Assembly: GCA_964007475.1 (NCBI GenBank)
Contig: OZ023273.1
Coordinates: forward strand, 100,668,533-100,732,532
Length of the DNA stretch: 64,000 bases
Reading direction: 5' to 3'
Source of the DNA: Hybos culiciformis
Taxonomy: Eukaryota; Arthropoda; Insecta; Diptera; Hybotidae
Every line of letters begins with the position of its first letter. Positions within the stretch are counted from its first letter, which is position 1. The notes below the pieces were generated by a model, which did no database searches, had not been told where the DNA came from, and worked only from the letters and a program-made list of their open reading frames with translations. Both the position numbers and the translations under genes were made by a program. Positions 57,556-64,000 of this stretch are shown here, piece by piece.

Positions 57556-60500
57556 ATCGCGTATTTCTAGCTGACTGAAAGTTCGTATACGATCATAATC
57601 ATGAGCAGTATAATTTGACGAATAGTAAATTTTCTCAAATTAAAGAACTATTTTTGAAAATTTGAGTATTAATCCAATTTTTACTTGAAACTTGAGTTAT
57701 TAATCGAAGACATGTTATATTTTGGTTTTATATAAGAACATGAAATTGTTCCCATTCTATGTTAAAAAGATTGAACAAATTTTCCAAAGCTTGCAAGTAT
57801 TTTTTTTTTTTTTTTGATATTATGGAAAATTTAGATATGTAAGTTATGTTGTTCTTTTTTTTTGGGATCGAATTCTGATCACACTAATTAGTTGACAGGA
57901 AATATAAAAAAAATCATTAATTATTTTTATTGTTGAGAATAGATTGGTGAAGTGTATTACCACAATGTTAAATGTTTTTTGACATTTTCAATGAAAAAGC
58001 TTAAACAAAACATCATTTTTTAAATTTAGAAATTAAAGAAAAGCTATTTCTGGAAGAAAAAAAACGAAATAAAAGAAAATTTATTATTCGCATTTCAAAT
58101 CATTTTATGAAATTTAAACTGTTCATGTTCTACATAAATGTGTCCTAAATTATGAACAGTACAATTTTAGCTATAGCTTAAATCTTTCCCAACAATATAT
58201 TTTTTTTTATTTACATATTTATTTACTTTATTTTGTGCTTTGTTTATTTTTCTCATTATCTTTGTTTTTAAATTATTTTTACATAAAAAAAAAAGTTATT
58301 ATCGTCTGTAATTAAGTTTTTGATATTTTATCGTGCAGAAATTTATAGAGAATAAATATTTTAAGCTTTATATTGATTCTTTTCTTATCAATTTAATTTC
58401 ACTTAATTGAACTATATATTCTTATAACCGAAAAATTATTTATTATCATGAAAATAAATAAAACTATGTTTTTTTTCTTTTTCATGTTAACCCGAATTTG
58501 TTTTATCCGAAAAATAATATGCTTGCGTTTTCTTTAAAAAAAAAAAAAAAGCAACAAAAAAATGTGAACCTATTTGTTATGCCCTCCATGGACAGACTGA
58601 CTTTAACTAAAATCTGATGGAATTCCGTATACCGATTGAGAAGAAATATACTCTAGATTTTTATTCAATGTTGTAGATACACAATATATATACATATATT
58701 TATGTATCTCTAGGTACAAAGTTTTCTTTCACTTTTTTTTCTTTTTTTTTTTTTATTATTTTATAAATTCTCTGTTATTATTTTGTTTTTATAAATTTGT
58801 AATACATTCTCGCACGATAAAATTAAATTTAGCAAAGTATATTTTATAACAGAGAAAATTTCTACAAAAAAAAAATATAGATATATATAAATTTTCCTCA
58901 GCATAATGGTTGAAATTTTTTATAATAACCATTAAAAAGTTTTTTGGTTTTTAAAAGTAAAAGTTAAAACTTAAAATTTTCAAATCAGAGTTCCTATATT
59001 AATAAATATTGAATTCCAAAAGATCAGAATTAGTAAACTTAATGCTTCTAATTTCAAAATTACTTTCCTGCCACACGGCTCAAATATCTAAATCATTAAT
59101 TACTAAATCAATTACTAAATCATTAATTATTAAATTAAGTGTATCTAAATAATTTTCATTTTTATTCAGAAGACGATATTAAATATCAGGGATGACCAGT
59201 CGAATAGTTTTTTTTTTTCGTTGAACTTATTCTGGAAAAAATTTTATCATTAAATTTGTAACCACTTACCTCTCTCAATTAACTGAAATGACTTTTGTCA
59301 CAAATTCAAACTGTTATAATGACAAATTAAATTTACATAACGACGAAGAAAAAAAAAGGTCGCAGTTATCAATTTTTCCTGATGTGTATATTGTTATCGG
59401 AAAATGTATATCTCTAAGTTTTTCCCATCAATAAATCTCAGAGAGAGTTTTTTGTTTTGATTTTTATTTACCTTACATTTTTCAAGAAATTTCTCTTAAA
59501 AAGCTATGAATTTTTTTGCTTCAATGCTAATTGGTTGTAAGTTATTTTCATGTCCATAAAGGCTGAATTATAAATTATTGTAAATAAATAATAAAATTTT
59601 AAATAAATAAAATAAGATATTTACAATTTTACCCAAGGCAAGAATAATAATAAAATAATTAAAATATTAAGGTACCAAGTAAAAAACTTTATAGTTTTGC
59701 AAAATTTTTATTTCCAAACAGAATTATCACATATTTAGCTTTAAATTCTAAAAATGAATGGAGTTTATTTCAATTTTGAAATGTACCTAAAATTGCTGAA
59801 TTCCATAAATTTTCTTTTTTCACCTAACTAAGAGAAATTTATTTGGAAATAAGCTTTTGCAACGAAAAAAAAAAGAAAAGCTTTTACAAAAACCTCAAAA
59901 ATAATAAAGCATAAAAAAGTACAAATTTTTTAATGTTTATGAAATAAAAAAAAAATAAAAAAGAAAAGTAAATAAACAAAGATAATATTTATAATCCACG
60001 TGCTTAATAAAATTTATTATAATATTATCATTATTTATTTTTAATGAAATATTTTTATTTTTTATTTTTAATACTCTTTTTTATTTTTTTTCGAGTTTAT
60101 TATTAAAAACTTAAATTCATTCTGCTATTACGATAATTATAAAACTAGAATTAACAACGTCATTAAAATGAACTACTATAGTTATATAAAAATACGAAAA
60201 AAATATGAGTAATTTTTTCTTTTTTATGTAGTTCGTAATTATTATTACATATGCGAATATTAAAACATTTTCTTAAAATTTTTATGTTTTATAATGCGAG
60301 TAAAGAGAAGTTCATAGTGAAAACAGTATTACTAAAATAACTTACTTACGATATTTGTGGCGATATACATAAATATCAATAGAACATTTTTGAATGCTTT
60401 TGACTTACCTGAAAAGATAAAAAAAAAAGGAATTTTTTAAATTTAATTTAATATTATCTTCAAACTATCTTAAACATAAATCATCATCATAAAATCATCA

Positions 60501-63500
60501 TCACCCTTTCTTTTAGTTTATGTTGTTAATGTATAACAATACTTAAAATATAACAATCCACATACAATATGAACAGCATTTATATACAATAACATTGTAT
60601 TCTTAAAAATTCTAAAAACGAGATGTTCCTTGACCGTTTGATTACCACAAAAAAAAAAAAGATATCAAAACGAATCAGTTTAAGTAAAGATCATGTATAA
60701 GAACGGTAAGTTTACTTTAGGAAAATTTCATTGAATTCATGCAAACATATTTTTCAATATGCTTTAGCTTGTTTCAAAACTATTTATTTCTCAGAAAATA
60801 AGATAAAAAATGAAAAACGCAATATGCATCCTTAAAAACCCTATATCCTAATAGTTTCAACAACAACTGTGATACTATAAGGATGAAAAGACATCACGTA
60901 ATATTCTAAAATATTATTAAGATATAAAAATTTTTTTGTTTCATACTTTATAATTTAATATTCACTTATTGTGTTTCTTTTATATATTTTTTTTAAATTA
61001 TTCTTTTGGTATTTTTATTCCATTGACTAAGTTTTTTTTTTTAAATCAAATATTATTCACAAATATGTCAATGATAATTTATGAATAAACTTTCTTTAAC
61101 ATTATAAAATATTACAAAGAAATATTGTCCACATTTTTATGTCATTTGAGTGGAATTTAACTTGCAATATATACGCAAATAAAGATGAAGTTCATAAGCT
61201 TAAGTTACAAATGATAATTGTATTGATTTATACTTATTCTATGGTCATCCTGGATATTTAGGATGAAACTTTTTAATGAAATTTTCATACAAAGAATGAA
61301 ACTGAAAATATTTTTTCAGTTATATTTTTTTTTATACTTCTATCAAATATAAATAAATATTATAAATATAAGATTCATTTATGCACAAATTAGATAATTA
61401 CTGAATAAAGGGTATAATGTTTAATATATTGAAATACAGCTGCCTTTTGTTATTATTAAAATTAGAATACTTATTCAATTAAACATTAAATCTAAAATTC
61501 TAGGCAAGAAATTCTAATTAGAGATTTTCAGAATTGTTAAACTTATCTTTAAAATTTCCTATCGAAAGAAAACATTCAATCAAAAATAATAAACGCTAGT
61601 ACTCCCCAAAAACTCATTATAGTTTTGTTAAAAGAAAACCGCCCGTTTCATGTTTTTAGATTTTTTATTAAAAATTTAAAATATACGTAAAATATTTTTA
61701 ATTAATTTTTACTTTACAATTTGTAATTTCATACAATAATAAGTCTTTAGTTTGGGTTTATTTTTTAAATAATTAAAATATTGTTAATTTCAATAAACAT
61801 TTTGTACAAAAAATAAAAATCTTTGATAATTTATTCAATAATGTCAAAAACAGAAGAAATTATTTTTTTTTCTCCTTAGTAACTCTGAATAAACACAAAA
61901 TAAATTAATTTTGCAAAATTAGAAAAGTTTTTCTGTGTTATAAATAGTTAATTAATCTGAAATAAATTACTTGACAAGACAATATTTTGAAGAAATTAGT
62001 ACAGAAAAAAAAAAAAACTTTAACACTTTAAGTGAAAATACTAAATAGGTTTTTCATCAAGCAAATTTTAGATAAAGTTTATCAACAAACGAAAAATCTC
62101 TGTACTATTTCGTATAACATTGACGTTAACTTTAATTCATAAAATGATTAATTTAATAGAAAATTAAATTGCTTTCATTACTAAATAATTACTGTTGAAA
62201 AAATTGCTTCTATTTTTATTTTTGTTATTTTCAAAGAGGAAGGGAATGTTGAGTTTTTCTTTCGAGGTATTAGAAGAAAATGTCATTTAAATAATTTTAT
62301 TAAGATTTTCAAACTTTCGATAAAATTTCTATAAAAGTTCTTGTCGAGTGTTGATTTTAAGTTTTATTCTTTTACAATAAATATTTGTTCGGTATAGTAC
62401 CCACTATTTAAAAAAATAGAATTTAAACCTTAAATGAGTTTACTTTTTGTACCAGCCGATAATTAAATTAATTATTGAAAGGAAAAAAAACTAAGCATAG
62501 AAACTCAGCATAAAAACTTAGCTTTAGAAAAATATAAAATTATTAATAGTATATCCCGTTCTCCTTCTTTAGATTTTATAATACATTCTTTAAGTTTATG
62601 CTCTTTTTCTTGTCTTGTTTTAATTACAATTTTTTTCTATTCTTGATTTTATACTCGAATTGAACTATGTTTTCATTATTTTTTTTTTGTCATAATATTA
62701 GTTCAACCAACTACATAGGTTTCATTTTATTTTTCGTTCATAATTCCGCTCGTAAAACAATATAAAATTCAATAAAAGAAAAGGAATGAACAAAAAACCA
62801 AGCAATTAAAACCCAAGTAATTAAAAATTTAAATGAAAAGTCAACATTTCAAAATTTTCATATTAAAAATTTAAATGGCAAAAATTTTTCAATTCAACAT
62901 ATTTCAAGTTTTAGCATTTTGGGAATTGAAATAGTAAAGAGACAATTACTTTTCCGAATGAAAAATTTTAAAACTTTTTATTAAAAAAAAAATCTGTACA
63001 TATTTCAAGTTACAAATTTTTTATACATTTTGGTTGCAATTCATATGTTTTGTTAAATAACTTAAACAAAAACGTATATTTAACGCTTAAGAAACCACTT
63101 TTAATTGGTAAAAAATCATTTCGTGGAAATCTTTAGATAAATAATAACTTTATTATTTCCAAACATGGATCGGAAATTTTTTAAAGCATATTTTCTATTT
63201 ACATTAATTTTTAAATTTTAAATCATATACCATTAAATAATATTTATAAAAAAAAATTTGATTTTGTCATAATTATGTTTTTATATTTATTTTATTACAC
63301 CGAAAAAACTGTTCGGTATGCAATAAAATAATATTTAATTTTTATGTCAAACCGTTTTAACTAAATTATAATAATAAATTAAATTGAGAAAAAAATCTGA
63401 TTATCTGGAAAAGGAAATGGATGTCTATGCCTAATTTTATAACCTTACATTAAACATTATTGGTAATTCTATTTAAGAGCATAGTATTTTGTTGAAAATA

Positions 63501-63529
63501 TTTACTATCAAACGACAGTTTTGAAATTT
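57556..63529. other. AT-rich non-coding DNA
   Basis: About 6 kb of A/T-rich sequence without exon-like composition. It includes a local TTACTAAATCATTAATTA duplication near 59093-59135 and homopolymers throughout. Confidence 0.6.
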
Positions 63530-63675
63530 TTAGCCCTTATCATGGAAGACGCTGTCGCCTGACGCCAAAGTCGTCTATTAGAGTCGCCGAAGAGTTATTC
63601 GTATTACGGAAGGCGCCCAATTTTCAGGACACTCTAACTTACAAGGCGCCTTCAATTGATGCGATAACACTTGAT
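63530..63675. other. GC-raised patch of unknown nature
   Basis: GAAGACGCTGTCGCCTGACG, AGTCGCCGAAGAGTTATTCG and GGAAGGCGCCCAATTTTCAG stand out from the flanks. GGCGCC occurs twice. No frame longer than a few dozen codons and no flanking repeat is seen. It may be a decayed repeat or a small exon, undecided. Confidence 0.25.
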
Positions 63676-63895
63676 TTTTTTGTGAATAACAAACAGCAAC
63701 ACCTTAATAAAAAACGTAAAAATTTCAAAAATTTTGAAGTTAAAATTCAAAAAAATTGATTTTAATAAATAAAAAACTTATATTTACCTCATTTTTCAGA
63801 ATTTTTAGTTAAATAAAAAGTTTTCAAACTTTTTCAAAATATATTTTTCAAAAAAATTTTTTTTTCAAAATAATATACTATACCTTTTCAACTTC

Positions 63896-64000
63896 AAATT
63901 GGAAATAATCATTTTCAAATTGGAAATAATCATTTCCAAAATGGAATTAATTATTTTCAAAATGGAAATAATCATTTTCAAAATGGAAATAATCATTTTC
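63896..64000. repeat. 21-bp tandem array, five copies, open at the right edge
   Basis: Five consecutive 21-bp units of the type AAAATGGAAATAATCATTTT plus C start at 63896, 63917, 63938, 63959 and 63980, and the window ends exactly at a unit boundary. The last two copies are identical and earlier ones are diverged (AAATTGG..., GGAATTAATT...). The unit core GGAAATAATCATTTTC is near-palindromic. Confidence 0.9.

Overview
This window looks like non-coding DNA from an arthropod nuclear genome, most likely an insect. By eye it is about four-fifths A+T, with long homopolymers and no compact gene arrangement. It holds remnants of Jockey-superfamily LINEs and many short inverted-repeat DNA transposons of kinds common in insects. 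No bacterial or organellar gene layout, rRNA, canonical tRNA or CRISPR array is visible. Most of the sequence reads as intron or intergenic DNA of a long gene, or of a gene-poor region.

The only convincing host coding sequence is one exon on the minus strand (12265-12760). It starts with ATG, encodes 165 residues and ends at a strong splice donor (G|GTGAGA). The rest of that gene must lie left of position 1 or be too short to see. A second, much weaker exon candidate lies at 37713-37835 (+). A CG-rich island at 49668-49690 is the only obvious CpG spot and a possible promoter region.

Mobile DNA is the main recognisable content. From left to right: a truncated palindrome (1-150), an inverted-repeat element (307-648), a foldback (1213-1604), a palindrome pair (11051-11457), and a 764-bp element with CACAGTG ends and a 5-bp target duplication (14708-15471, Transib-like). 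Next are a Jockey-type LINE 3' end (17412-18140, minus) and a decayed RNase H fragment of another LINE (about 21480-22060, minus). A dense cluster at 27712-30776 holds four elements. Further right are a hAT element (35854-36361), an inverted-repeat element (39951-40355), a pogo-like element (42830-43432), a 1322-bp hAT element with a nested foldback (43661-44982), hairpin elements (53972-54177, 55811-55917) and a 21-bp tandem array that runs off the right edge.

The most striking structure is the 660-bp nested palindrome at 29690-30350. It is built from about ten copies of a self-complementary unit of about 40 bp (GCGGCCTTATTTC...GAAATAAGGCCGC) arranged around a 45-bp perfect inverted repeat. 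Next in interest are the 1350-bp TA-flanked element at 27712-29061, filled with variants of the palindrome GTGTAAATTTACAC and carrying a tRNA-like pol III promoter, and the Transib-like element. I found no multi-gene system in this window. The novelty here is in repeat architecture.
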